A DNA stretch of 64,000 nt from Apricaphanius iberus (taxonomy: Eukaryota; Chordata; Actinopteri; Cyprinodontiformes; Aphaniidae), in NCBI GenBank assembly GCA_028564705.1, contig JAPXFQ010002424.1, positions 1,550,001-1,614,000 of the forward strand, written 5' to 3'. The notes under the pieces were generated by a model. It saw only the letters and a list, made by a program, of their open reading frames with translations. It ran no database searches and had not been told where the DNA came from. The translations under genes were made by a program, and so were the position numbers. The number at the start of each line of letters is the position of its first letter. Position 1 is the stretch's first letter. Positions 1 through 16,200 of this stretch are shown in pieces.

Positions 1-323
1 TATATTGCGTATCGATATGAGGCCAAACAATTCGATACAACGCGATATATACATTTTTTTTAAACAATACGATTTGATACAATACAGTAGATTTCGATAC
101 GATACATCGATTCGATAGTGACACAATTTTGTTTTACGGTTATACAATGACAAAGCACTTACTTACCTATACCTATTACCGATACTAATTGAAAGCTACT
201 CCACAAACACAAACAAAAGCCTTTTAAAGGAATTTTATTTGCTTTGCTGATTTATGTATTCCAAAAGGTCAATAAATGTAACCACAAAGTGTAATATTAG
301 AACAAGCTAGTTCTTTTAGTATT

Positions 324-461
324 AGGGGTGTAACGATACCTTTTTGGACTGATACCTAACCATTCGATACAAAGCGATTTATACGGGTTTTTTTAAACGA
401 TACAATTTGATCGCAGGGGTGATGCATCGATGCAATCGAAAAATCATTACACCCCTATTAT
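324..461. repeat. hAT-like miniature element
   Basis: Inverted ends TAGGGGTGTAACGAT and ATCATTACACCCCTA bound about 138 bp that contain no ORF. Ends of this form are common in teleost hAT-type miniature elements. Related CGATACAA-rich sequence at 1-130 is probably a broken relative. No clear 8-bp target duplication was found. Confidence 0.55.
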
Positions 462-464
462 CTA

Positions 465-990
465 CTTGTTCTACACAAGGGGCAAACTCCGCCCGCAGAA
501 TGTGAAGCCAACGCGGAAGTGACAAAAACTGCAGTTCCTCCCTAATCCACTGGGGGCTGGCTCCAAAAAGGAGCAACTTCCCTCCCATGTTAAAAAGGCC
601 AACTTTACAGCAAAAATAAACATGTTTACAGCCTGGTTCAAAAAACCATTTTAGGTCAGATAGTTCAGGTTTACCATCATGACAACTCTGAGGGGGGTGA
701 ATTTTTTTCTCCCGACTCCCGATTTTTAGCTCCCGACTAGCTTCTGACTAGCTTGTAGCTACGTCGACTCGGAGCGTTAACCCTCCGCCCCCAGCCTCAC
801 AGCACCACTCTCAGCTCTACCTCTTTGCCCATTTTTGGAGTTTCTGAGAGTGACGAGGCGAGTGATGCGGACAAGATGGCGGCGGTGGGAACCGGCCAAC
901 TGGCCTCATTTTTGCTACTCAGAAACCTATGGGGGACGAACCGGAAGGTTAGTCCATTGTTTTATACAGTCTATGGTTCTACCACATCTA
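465..990. repeat. teleost miniature transposon relic
   Basis: The stretch contains word strings I associate with a widespread fish interspersed repeat: the CACTGGGGGCTGGCT area near 550 and the TTTATACAGTCTATGG end at about 960-975. No coding potential or transposase motif is seen. Boundaries are approximate. Confidence 0.4.
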
Positions 991-2034
991 TGTGTACTAT
1001 TTGTCAAATATCGTTTTAAATATTGTTTTAAAGTTAAATAAATCTTAAACTGGGACTTGCGGCTGTGCGATACGACGAATCTCTATCGTTTAAGCTATGA
1101 ACGGGTTCTACGGCAGTAAAGTACGTCAAGATGCACCTTATGGCATTCATATGCTGCAACACATGAAAAAAACATTGAGGAAGATTGTAACAAACACGTT
1201 TCAGACCACGGATCTAAAGAAGATTATGAGAGAACCCAAAGTTGGTCTCTCTGCGTGTCTGCACTCCCCTCCCAGCTTGAACACGAAAAAAAGCGTCTCT
1301 CAGACAGAACGACACCGGCTCTAAAAAGCCGTTTCATTCGCTAGCAACACATCAGTGGTGTGATACAGCGTCTGTATCTGGAGTTTATCAGAGCTTATGC
1401 CACGACTACACGCTGCTTTTACTCATTGACTCTCTCTGTATTCATTGTAGTAAATGTGTCGTGTTGGAGTCCGTTGGTCGGACCGGGAGCTAGTAAACTT
1501 TATAAACAACTGTCTGATCTGCGTCGGTCTTCTTATATCAAAATGGCATTGATAACTATTACTTGACTAATTTCCTAATCCTATTATTCAGGAACCAGAG
1601 CCTAAACCCAACGTGATCCATCTGTTTAACATTTACGAGCAGCAGCCGCCTCTTGTGTGGGTGGAGCCAGAACACATATCGACGTAACACCCCTCTTATG
1701 AGACACCCAGATAGTGAAACAAATTAAAACCAGAGGGTGCATGAGGGGAGAGAAATAACACGTTACTGCCAAAACGCGCTGTAAAGTTAATAAAATGAGT
1801 GACAGCAGGTATCGCTGCAACATTTCGATGCTTTTCAAATAATATGTTTAATTCAAAGGCAGAGTTTAGAGCTGAGCTGCTCTCCTAAAAGATCACCGAT
1901 ATCCGTAGCTCCTGCAGATGGAAGGAGATCAGTACATGATGCGTCTGGGTGGTGTTATTATCATCTATCATTAAAAACTGCATTTCCACGTTGTACATTT
2001 TTATAAACTATTCATGAAATAAATTCACAGAAAA

Positions 2035-2300
2035 ATTGCTATATCAGGAAGTATATCGTTATCGTGATATAAACATGTAGCCATAATCGCCCAGCCCTGC
2101 TGGGACTTGTAACAATTGTTATCATTGTTTTAATGATGTACATTGAGGGAGCAGAATCAGTATCGGCTCCAAATATCGGCAGCCGTATTGGTAATCGAGT
2201 AAGGCTGATGATGGATGACAAAAAAAAAAAAAAAAAAATCCATATCAGTCGATCCCTAAAAATCAAACATCTGAACCAGAACAAAAACATCCAACCATTG
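2035..2300. repeat. hAT-like miniature element ends
   Basis: The 2040-2100 segment ends ATAATCGCCCAGCCCTG, a typical fish hAT-type end. 2155-2235 has TATCGGCTCC / TATCGGCAGCC words of another family, followed by an A run. Broken and uncertain. Confidence 0.35.
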
Positions 2301-3384
2301 GACTCTGGAGGACGGAGAGCAGCTAAATAGTTGATTTAACTTGGATTAATGAACAAACGACTGAGAGGTTGGCTGCTCTTTCCTCTAATAACAATCATTC
2401 GCTTTTCCTGATTTTAAATTTAAAAAAACGGCTCCAAACATCTGTACGTGTTTTTCCTTTAGCTCCTTTATCTATACATTTAGACTTTGAGTCTGGAGGT
2501 CAAATTCCTCATTTGTGCACCGATCTTTGTAGACAGTCGTTCCCAAAACAATCTGCAAAATTGATTTTTTTCCTTTAACAAGCCAAGAGCTTCGGATCTG
2601 GACTAATTTTCACATTAACGGTCATTTCCACCTCATTTGTTTCGTTAAAATAGGGTTCCTCCAGGTTTCTTTAAGTTTCATTAAGACCATTTATATAAAA
2701 AGATTAATACTTATTTCACTACCAGCAGAGAAGAACAAAATCCTTGAACTTGTGTTCGTTTATTTCTCAGAGAAATGTGGAATGAGGAAAACAAAGGATC
2801 AGAACACATTTCAGCAACGTTTGCCTAACAATGTTAAGCAGATTTTTAACTAGAGTTGGGCTATGAATCAAATTTTTTGTTTATGAAGATTTCATTATTG
2901 AAAAATCAAGATTTATTTATTTTTTAAACCAAGCTCAGAGTGATGTCACTCCGCCCAGGATCCACCATCTTGTTTTACAAAGATAATTTCCAGCTTGTTT
3001 TTAGTTAAACTATGAATTCAGCTCAGCCCCAGGAAATAAAAACGGGTTCGTGAAAAATATTTTTCATCACCTGAAATTTCTTTTTAAGGAAGAGGAAAAA
3101 ATTAAATACGAAAACTTTAAATACAGATGTGGATATCAAAACGGAGGACTTTTAAAGTCTTTAAAAACGTATCATTTCCAAATTACATGTTTCAACGTCT
3201 TTTAAGACTAAAATACTGCAGCAAAGTTTTGTTGAGCCGCTGGAACCATAAACATAATTATTTGCTTTTTTTGTGTATTTTGTGATATTTTCTGGGGGAA
3301 GTTTGAACACGACTTGGTTAGAGAATAAAAGACCAAAAACTAATTTTAATCCTTTATCACCTGAACTCAAGACTTTTTTTCAAA

Positions 3385-3565
3385 CCGATACTTGGATCAG
3401 AGTGCTTGCCGATACCAGTACTTCTACCACCCAAAAAAAAAGCAATGATGGTGAATTAGATTAAAAAAATAAAATGTTAACAAAAATAAGCACAAAACTA
3501 AAATTTTGAGTGAAATTTTAAGCGGTTTACCGGTACATAAGGACGGTATCGGTACATCCCTACTC
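3385..3565. repeat. relic of the GATGCACCGATAC miniature family
   Basis: ACCGATACTTGGATCAGAGT near 3385 and GGTATCGGTACATCCCTAC at 3545-3563 are degenerate versions of the element at 19,098-19,371. The left end is eroded. Confidence 0.4.
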
Positions 3566-3605
3566 TAGACTTTTCTGGGAATCCTGGACGGATTGGGTTA
3601 CTCAC

Positions 3606-8024
<4,419 letters not shown>

Positions 8025-8215
8025 TTTTTCTTCAAAATGCGCTGCTCTTTTTTTTTTTTTTTGAATTCTTTTTGACAGTAAAAAAAATATTCAAAATTTC
8101 ATGAAGCGTTCAACAATGTTACGTTTGTGTCCGAAGCGCTTTGCAGAGAAATGAGTCAGTAATATTTACATATAAACAGGAAGCTGCGGCTCGGTCCTCA
8201 TCAACAGAGTGACCG
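8025..8215 (-). other. ddx6: probable 5' UTR part of DDX6 second exon
   Basis: On the minus strand the best acceptor upstream of the start codon is a T-rich tract ending GGGCTGTGCAG at 8216. That gives about 190 nt of 5' UTR before the ATG. Nearer AG dinucleotides sit in an A-rich stretch and make poor acceptors. Inferred from splice signals only. Confidence 0.45.
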
Positions 8216-8518
8216 CTGCACAGCCCACAAAAAAAAAACACGCAGTTTCTTCTCTTTTTACACAAAAACTCTTCAAAATGAAGAGAAACCTGCAAACATT
8301 TGCAGAAATAGACTCGCCCACGATATATAAAAATTATATGTGAACAAGCATCAAAATGGTCCTAAAACAGAACAACTAATGCAGTCTGCTTCAATATTTC
8401 TCTTAATATCATCAACGATCTCTCTGCTTTTTACTCCGAGTCTCAGGCGGCTGCGGCATATCCGGACAAAACCACGTCCAACTTTGTACACGGCCGTCCC
8501 CAGAAGTCCAGTACGTCC

Positions 8519-8730
8519 TTTATTTCCCCTGAGAGAGGTTCTGTTGCTTCATGTGCGGGCAAAGTTTCTGGTCCAGAGCAGAGAAGCTTCCTGCTCTTGT
8601 GGATTCCTCAGCGGGTTTCCGTGGTTCCGTTGCTCCTCTCCGTCGACGGCGCGGACGATCCGGTCGGCCCGAAGCGTGCCAAAAGTCCCCGCCTCAGAAA
8701 AAATCCCGACCGACGACTCAAAGCGTTCCA
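8519..8730 (-). other. possible 3'-terminal exon inside DDX6 intron 1 (unresolved)
   Basis: On the minus strand a T-rich tract ending CCCGTTTCCAG is followed from about 8730 by an open frame. It starts VERFESSVGIFSEAGTFGTL and stops at 8549 after WTRNFART, with an AATAAA signal about 25 bp further on (8524-8519). This looks like a last exon. However, I could not find a convincing upstream exon within 8.7-10.2 kb and do not recognise the protein. It may be an alternative DDX6 transcript end or a chance ORF of about 60 codons. Confidence 0.25.
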
Positions 8731-9132
8731 CCTGGAAACGGGCCAAAACAAAAAAACACAGTCAGAGACAAACATGTCGGCCACCAAGCTTCTGGTTTCT
8801 GCCTGGAAGACGCTGCAGAGGGAAAAGCTTAGGCTAAGGTAAAAGTTGTGGTTTGGAGTCCTGATATTTGTTTTCACACTAGATATGAAAGATTTTCTAA
8901 CGTGTGTCGTTTTTTTCTTCACATAACGGAAACGAAACCTTTTGAATCATTTTTAACTCAAATAAATGCAGTTTTCTTTTCGTCAGATATTAAAATGTAT
9001 AAAAATAAGTCACCAGGCAAGAAGAAAATGTCAAACTTTATTTACATTATATTTAGCTTTTATTTAAAATACCTTGATCTTCATGTTCTGAGAATTTTTA
9101 TAGTGCATTATTTTTTTTTTGGGGGGGGGGGG

Positions 9133-9173
<41 letters not shown>

Positions 9174-10211
9174 TTTAATGTACGTTTTTAATGTATTTCC
9201 CAGAATAAATGTTCGTTAATGGCACCAAATCTGTGTAATGTTGTTCTGCTGCAATTCGGAAAGTGAGAATGTTCATAGAGGGTAATTTTGACTAAAATAA
9301 AAAATAAAAGAATATATCACAATACATATTACCACACATGCTTTGGATTATATTGCACAATAGATTTAGGATATACTGCTCAGCCCTAAATTAAAGGCAT
9401 TTTCAGATTTCTGAATCGATTTAATCCTTAGAATTTTTATAAAAATTTCCCGAAATAATTAAATATGTGCACTTCCATTTAGCCCCTAAGGTACAATTGA
9501 ACTATTCTGATCTTTGTAATTGTTTCGTTTTGTTTCTGAACTGACAACATATCCTCCTGAAAATATCTTTTAGATTACAGTTTTAAATCTGAACTAGAGA
9601 TAAAACCTTGAATAGCCTCTCAGGAACAACACAAAGCAGGAAGTTGGTTGTTTTGATGCTTCACAGGTAAACCCTGCAGGTGAGTTCAAAACAGGTTCAG
9701 CTGATAAATAAAAGTGATTCGATGACGGTTGGAGGGATTTATGCCGCGGCTAATCACAGTTTAGCGTCCAGTTTAAGTCAAGTTTCACATCCAAGATCAA
9801 ACCGCATCTCTGGGTTAATATGTTAGGAAAAAAACCTGCGCAAATTAGCACCCATCATAGTCTTTGGGTGATTTGATGCGGTTCCTGGTTAATTTGACCC
9901 GGGAACCTTTAAGGTGGCGTTCAAACTGCGCGTCAGGGAAGACGTTAGCCGCTAACGGCTAAAACAAACTTCCAACTCCGCTCCGAAAAACAGACACTTC
10001 GACTGAAAAAACCGGACCTCTTGAAGCTGTAGATACGGAAAGTAGCAAGTTCTTGTTTTATGGTAATTCGGTACAAACTTCGACTCTACTCGGATCTGAA
10101 TATTGGACGCTTAACAAATCCAACCCAACAGTTAGCTGTTAGCTCCGAGCTAAAGTGCCAACGGCGGGGTTTTAACCGGCAGTGCGCGCTCCCAAAGCCC
10201 GAAAAACATAC
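8731..10211. other. DDX6 intron 1 remainder
   Basis: AT-rich DNA with the TA microsatellite, LINE-like and hAT-like fragments (9,300-9,390), then gene-free unique-looking sequence rising in GC toward the probable first exon. On the plus strand 8,774-8,840 reads MSATKLLVSAWKTLQREKLR before a GTAAAA. This is open but unsupported by any further exon. Confidence 0.4.
9118..9172. repeat. poly-G run followed by (TA)n microsatellite
   Basis: A run of about 12 G is followed by ATTA and about 19 TA dinucleotides, in DDX6 intron 1. Likely length-variable. Confidence 0.9.
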
Positions 10212-10400
10212 CTGAAATCCTGCGTTACTTTACGAGCGATTCTCTGAATGCGGTTAACCAACAACCTTCTTCTAAATCAAATGAAAATGTCCTGAAATAA
10301 ATCGTCTCTTTTGTGTTTCTTCTTCCTTTAACTCAACATGGTCGCCTCCTCTTCTTCGATCAATCACCGCGGCTTATCAGGCGTTTGGCGCGACGCTGCT
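10212..10400 (-). promoter_or_regulatory. ddx6: probable DDX6 non-coding first exon and promoter area
   Basis: The minus strand shows a strong donor, TTTCAG|GTATGT, at 10212/10211 below a CpG-containing stretch (10,330-10,400) without repeat signatures. A non-coding first exon is usual for vertebrate DDX6. The upstream edge and transcription start are not defined by the sequence; 10,400 is a rough limit. Confidence 0.5.
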
Positions 10401-10835
10401 GCCCCCTGCTGTCAGACACGAATATGGAAGGGCACCTCGTCGGCTTTTTTTAACCCGAAACGAGAAAACTTTTTTTGTACTATCAATACGTTTTTCAGGT
10501 TTTAACAAAATAGTTTTTCAAAATATATTTTTATATTTAGACTATACAACCAAAATTGCTTCCAAAAAACATAAATGTCAATATAAATATTCATATGGAC
10601 AGGGGCGTAGCACCAACTTTTGGGCCCTGGGTACAAAGGATCTTGCTGGGCCCCCCTACCAAATACCGTAGTGATACCAGTGGGCCCCGAGTATATTTAG
10701 GTGGGATATTTCCAATGCCAAGTTTTGCTCCACATTCACTGGCTCGCGTTTGAACAATAATTCTCCTGTGTTTATCAGTAAGAGTCGTTGGCCATGCTCT
10801 TGTGCAGTGTTACTATACACATTTAAACCTCAAAG

Positions 10836-11045
10836 GTTTCTTCCTGTTAAAGGGGAGTTTTTTCTCTCCACTGTCGCTATATGCTTGCTCAGTATGAGGA
10901 ATTGCTGTTGTTGGAGTCTGCATGTCCAGCACACAACCTCATATCGATGACTCAGCACAATCCACTGGGATTCCTTACATAGAAAACTTTGAACTGATTG
11001 GAATGTTTGTATAATTGTATTGGAATAACTTGAATAAACTGAAAT
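10836..11045 (+). repeat. dispersed fish LINE/SINE 3'-tail repeat, copy 1
   Basis: Diagnostic words in order: TTAAAGGGGAGTTTT, CCACTGTCGCTATATGC, TTGCTCAGTATGAGG, ATTCCTTACATAGAAAAC, then an AATAAACTGAAATGAAA tail. The same order recurs near 41.8, 56.4, 60.3 (reverse) and 61.4 kb (reverse), so this is an interspersed family. I infer a LINE-type 3' region but cannot name the clade. Confidence 0.7.
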
Positions 11046-12160
11046 GAAAATTGCTTACGTCAGCTCTGTAAATTGCACCAATTCCCCAATTAACATTTCT
11101 GCTGCTGTAATTTGCACATTTGTCTTTTTCCCGTTTATATTTACTGTTTTAATATGCTTTTTTTAATGCAGTAAACATGCATATTCTGTACATATTTCTA
11201 AATATTTTTAATTATTTAAACCTCTTAATTATCCTTCTGTTACACATACCCTGGATATGCCACTTTATTTATTATATATATTATATATATTTATTATTAA
11301 CCGCACTGTGCTCTTGTTTTTCTTGTTTTTTCTGACATTTTTTTCTGTTCCGTTCTTGTTTTGCTGCTGTTGCAACCAAATTTCACCTTATTGGACAATA
11401 AACGGGTTGTTCTGTTCTGTTCTAATATCTGTTCTAATATAATATCAATATCTTGTTGTTACAATATACCATATATTTCATTCGGATGGATCTGCAAATA
11501 ATGGGTTCAGTTAATTAAGTAAAAATGTTTAAATTGTTTCCTATTTTTGATCCCCCCCCCCCCTCTATATTAAATAATTGTTCTGAAGATGCAAGCAGAA
11601 TTTTCTTTCTACATTTCATAATGCAATCATTAAAAAGACAACATTAACGCTTCCTTGTGTTTATTTTTAAACATTTTTAAACATTTTTTAGTATATGGAG
11701 GACTGAACATGAACTGAATAAATTAAAGCAACCCACATTTATTTTCACATTTCTTTGTTTTGAATTTTCCTTGTGTTTAATTTTTAAATTCATGTTATTT
11801 CCTCATTTCTGCAATGTCATTCTCATGTCCTTATTTACATACAATTCTATTCAATTGGTTATTTTCAGTTTCATTGAATAATTATTATTTTTTTGCAACT
11901 TATTCTGCTGTTTTAAAAAATAATTTCTCCAATTTGTTTATACAATGTTGTAAAAAACATTTAAAACCTTCAAATGAGCTAAATTAGGTTTTATTTAATT
12001 ACTAATATGCGATGAAAAAATAACTTTCCATTAATCCAACCATCGTCTTTTTGATTTTTTTTAAGCTGATCTCTTAACAGAAATCTATAATAACTGGAAT
12101 ATTTCTGGATGGGAGGAAGTTTCAGCTTTTTGCCCAGATGTAAATATTCAAACAGACCCA
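11046..12160. other. intergenic AT-rich DNA between DDX6 and LIPE
   Basis: No exon or RNA gene seen. 11,230-11,435 resembles a LINE 3' tail (TTGCTGCTGTTGCAACCAAA ... TTGGACAATAAACGGG, then TTCTGTTCTG repeats). 11,552-11,562 is a C run. This separates the LIPE 3' end from the DDX6 promoter. Confidence 0.5.
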
Positions 12161-12180
12161 AACAGTTCTGGTAGTTCTGG

Positions 12181-12186
12181 TTTATT
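12181..12186 (-). terminator. lipe: candidate LIPE poly(A) signal
   Basis: TTTATT on the plus strand is AATAAA on the minus strand, about 850 bp past the LIPE stop codon. A second candidate lies at 12,479-12,484. Which is used cannot be told from sequence. Confidence 0.5.
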
Positions 12187-13031
12187 GCACTCTGGATGTG
12201 AATCGTTTCACAGTTTGTCATCTTCACCCTCACAAACGGCTGTAAACATCAAGTTGGGTCCAAACAGAACAACATGATTAGTAATAATGGGTCAAATGGA
12301 AGCAGCTTCCCGTTCAGGTCCAGCTTGGAAGCTGATTAAAGTGACGAGGCGGAGCAGAAGGTTCTGGTTCCAGGTGGAGCAGCTGAGGACCGGTTCTGTC
12401 AGAGCAGCTCATCAGAACCTTAACAGGAGAATTTTATCTTTCTGGGTTTTTTTTTTTAAAGCAGCAGAATCATCAGCATTTATTCCAGGAACCGAGTGAG
12501 GAAGTAACCGGACAGAACCAGGAGAGAAATCATTCTTCTCCACTGAAAGTTCTGAGGTTCTGAACTGGAACGGAGGCGGTGGGAGGTGTGGATGGACCAG
12601 AGCTTCACCTGCAGCGCTGAGGGTGAAAGATGAAGACCGCTGCGGTTCTGAGATCTGGACCCAGGCAGAAAGAACCGGATGCTGGATACAAGCAGCTGAA
12701 ATCAGCCTCTTCTGTTAGGAGGAAAACGGGCCAGCCCCGGTGGTTCAGGGTTCTGGTAGGAGACCCGGACAGAACCCGAACTCACCGGAGAGACGCTGAC
12801 ATCCGTTCTGGACTCCTGGAGTGTGCTTAGAGGAGAACGAAGTCCGGTTCTCCCTGCCAGAACCATAGAGAGTCATAAGACGGATCATGGATGAAATCTT
12901 CCTGATTCTGACTCCATTAGCTGCTGGGATTCAAACTGGGATCGAGTTTTAAGAACCAGAAAACGTTCCGCTAATCAGAACGCTAAGGTGCATCAGCAGG
13001 ACGGACCCGGGCCCGGGCCCGGGCCCTGCCG
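12187..13031 (-). other. lipe: probable LIPE 3' UTR
   Basis: About 845 nt between the stop codon and the farther poly(A) signal, free of recognised transposon sequence. It is GC-richer than the introns and rich in CAGAACC/GGTTCTG words. Next to the stop codon, 13,003-13,026 is a (CCCGGG)-type palindromic run. Confidence 0.6.
13003..13026. repeat. (CCCGGG) palindromic run beside LIPE stop codon
   Basis: GACCCGGGCCCGGGCCCGGG followed by CCCTGCC, a self-complementary GC run starting about 6 bp beyond the stop codon in the 3' UTR. It could fold as a hairpin in RNA. Confidence 0.85.
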
Positions 13032-13253
13032 CTAAGGCCGGCCGGCGGCTTCGGTACCATCCGCCTGGAAGACCTCCCTGATCCGCGCCACGCAGATGTC
13101 GGAGGCGAACTGCGTCTCGCGGCAGATCTGCGCCAGGCTGAGGAAGCCGTGAGGGAGGTCGTCCACCACCGTCAGCGTGACGGGCTGAGCCATCGCTCGC
13201 AGCTTCTTGGCGAACATCACCGAGTCGTCCAGCAGGGCGTCCAGCGCCGAGGC
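13032..13253 (-). CDS. lipe: LIPE last coding exon with catalytic Asp and His
   Basis: A 222-nt exon behind a TTTTCCTGCAG acceptor, residues 614-686 plus TAG (13,034-13,032). [12 protein letters not shown] carries catalytic Asp618 and [19 protein letters not shown] carries His648. The C-terminus ([11 protein letters not shown]) is shorter than in mammals. Confidence 0.95.
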   Translation of the reverse strand, partial: ASALDALLDDSVMFAKKLRAMAQPVTLTVVDDLPHGFLSLAQICRETQFASDICVARIREVFQADGTEAAGRP

Positions 13254-16200
13254 CTGCAGGAAAACACGCAGGGACAGACTGCTTACAGCTACGTCAGTAA
13301 ACGCTTGTTTAAATACACCCTGCTTTTACTTTTACTTGAGTAAAACATCTGGATACTCTACCAAACACAAATGACTTTAGTGAATAAAAAAAAAAATTAC
13401 AGGAGACACAGACATATATTTATAGTTTAAATCTGGGGTCTGCAACCTTTAGCATAAAAAAAGCAGTTTTGCTCTCTAAATAGATAAAAACAAATAAATC
13501 AATCTAATCAGTAGGTCGTGTATATATACTTAGAACAGAACTTAGAGCAATAAGTGAAATAAAACTAATTTAGAGCCGAAAACGTTACACGAGCTCTCAA
13601 AAAAACGTCATTTAAAATTTTACCGCGTCCGCGAGGTCCGCATTAGATCCAAATTACGTCATTTTAGCAACCACGCCTCTCCGTGCGACCTCCTCCCGCC
13701 CCAAAATTTCCGCGCCGCGCACCTAGGAAAATTTGTAACTACGCGGACAGTCCAGCACGGAAAAACATGGCGGACTGGCAAGAGCTCATATTGCCGGAGG
13801 TTCGTAAATAGACATCTTTATGATTCGGCCGATAGAGATCACTGTGATCAACTGTGTTTTAATGGAAGAGAGGACGGCCTCCTTTTTTCGTCTTTTTTCC
13901 AAATAAATAGCATAAAACTTCAGCTTTGTTTAAGCTCACGGGTATCATCATCTTGTAAACAACTGTAATTACTACTTCTACTCTGGTGTAGTGTTGTATG
14001 CATGCCGTAGAGCCCTACGCCGCCCCCTACAGTCGTCAAGAATATTAGCTCTCAGCAGGGACAAGCCGCAAAAAGTATAAACGCTGCAAGAAGGCGTCTC
14101 GGCCGGTTCCGCGCGGAATGTTCATGCGGCAAGCATAAACCAAGCTTTAAACAGCCACCATTTTACGGGGCGCCAAATGTAACGTGGACAGAGTGACTTT
14201 CGTCCCACGAAACACATTTATTCGTTACGAAACCCTGTGGTGGATTTAGTGTTATTATTTATCTTTACTTTGTTATCAACTGTGACGCATGTTTGCTTAA
14301 TGTTGTAGTATCAGTTTGACGCCTTTAGCCAAGTCATGGTCAGAGAGTTTTGGTAATGATAGTCCATGTCCTGCGTTACCATGGGGATGGCTCTTTGACC
14401 AGGCATCCTTAAAGTGACAGTGTGTATTTTTTGCAGTACATCTTTGAAAATAGGCATTAAAATATTTTGTAATTATAATTACGTAAAGCACATTAATTGC
14501 AAAATATTGGCGATATTGTCAAATATGACTTTAAAAATCAGTTTTAAAATACATAGGCGCAGGTCCTCTTTTCAGGGGAAAGCCATATTAGATGACGTCT
14601 TTACTTCTACAAGAGCCCGGACGGACAAAGCGCACGAAACAAGCCCGCTATTAAAACATTGATTTCCCCTCAAAATGCAAAAAAGTTTCTCCATAAATAC
14701 ATTTTTACCTCTTCGCTAGTTCCAAGCGATGAAAGAGAGACTGATGTTCTCGTCATGTTGCTGCAAATAGATCATTCTCAGGGAATTGAGCCTTTGAAAA
14801 CAGCACTAGTTGGACCTCCGTCGTTGAGTTTCTTACTCGAAGACACAGATACCGCATGCTTGTGATGATTTAGGTGTGCACTGCCCCCTACTGGCCGAAA
14901 ATTACACACTGTGTAATGTCTACAAAGCTAACCGCTTTCTAATCAAAGAGAAAGACGCCTTTGAGTCTCTGATTTTGCCCCTGAGAGTTGTACTTTATCT
15001 AGTAGAGTAGATAGACCAAGGTTGCTAGAAATAATATAAGCTTGTTGTTGTAAAATTGACACAGGTCAGTATTTTACATTTTACTGTAATGGTTACTGTC
15101 CTCTTATATGATCAATTCAAATCATATTAAAACCTCAAAACGTTTAAAGGAATCTCTCTCATTTTATTAAGAGTCTAAAATCCGACTACATTCTTGGCGT
15201 CCGAACGGCGGATCGGACTCCAACGGAGAAGCGGGGGTTTGGTCCTCCTTGGACCTCCGTACACTGTCTGGAAGGACCCATCACCCGGTGAGAGAGATTT
15301 CCTCTTTTATAATTACATTTTCATTAATCTGGCGAAGTGCAAAAACTGTGCAGTGTTACGGTTTTTGTGAACACAATGCTGTGCTGCGCTTCGATATCAT
15401 TTCACTCTAAAAGATTTAATTAAGAGTTTTGGTGCGTTTCATCCTGTTTGCATGATGGGATCAGCAAAATACAGCCTTTCCGACAAGAATGCTTAGAATT
15501 TGTTCCCTTTTGTGATTTCTAAATGGGATTTCCTGATCGGGGGTAGTCTTAACACGGCAGAAATTGAGAAAAATCGAGCAGAAATTGATCTCAGAGGGGG
15601 AGAAATTACAATCCAGGGCTTTCTTGCGAGGCGCTTCTTATAAACAGATTGAAAGGCAAAAAACGTATTTTGAAGGTCTGGAAAGAGGAAGCGATTCACC
15701 GTGGAACCGGAAAGCTGGCTTTGATAAGTTGGGCGGTGGTTTAGATATTTCTGGACGCTGCGATAATATGTCGCTGGAACCCAAGCGCAAAAAACAATAA
15801 GAACAATTCCTTTCAACCTCCTGCACACACAGGACATCCTAACGCCGTTTTTTTCCCAGTGTACTTCTACTTTTGGGTTTTAAAAGAAATAAAAACATAA
15901 AAATTTGTTGATGGATTCATTGACTTCTATGACTTTGTTTATTTCAAAATGCGCACAGTTTCAAACCTGATGCCCCAGAAATATTTAATGTAAAAAAACA
16001 CAGTTACTGTTAGCGTCATTCTGTCATGGAAACTCAAAGCAATTATTCAATAAATAAAAAAAATAAAAAAACATCTGTTAAAATGTGAATTTTTTTATTG
16101 AAGAAAAATAAAATCATTATTTGGGTTGGTTTTTTTTGCTAAACTTCCTGAGAGCCACAGGTTGCAGACTCCTGGTTTAAATCAAAGTCAGACTAGAATT

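Larger units (their letters stand above)
1..3605. other. DDX6 intron, repeat-rich, no coding exon seen
   Basis: Because the last visible DDX6 exon ends at 3606 on the minus strand, this stretch is intron. It holds hAT-type miniature element ends (listed separately) and AT-rich DNA with short homopolymers, such as an A run at 2220-2237. Both strands were read for the missing DDX6 motifs IV-VI and none was found. Nothing specific was recognised in about 1,040-2,030 and 2,300-3,380. Confidence 0.7.

Noticed and set aside
8340..8837. 165-codon plus-strand frame
   Set aside because: Low-complexity Ser/Arg-rich translation with no recognised domain; the minus-strand exon-like signals explain the region better, and even those are weak.
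15560..15837. Overlapping frames of 78 and 114 codons inside the 2.7-kb hAT-type element
   Set aside because: No match to the hAT transposase dimerisation region or any other domain I know; likely chance.
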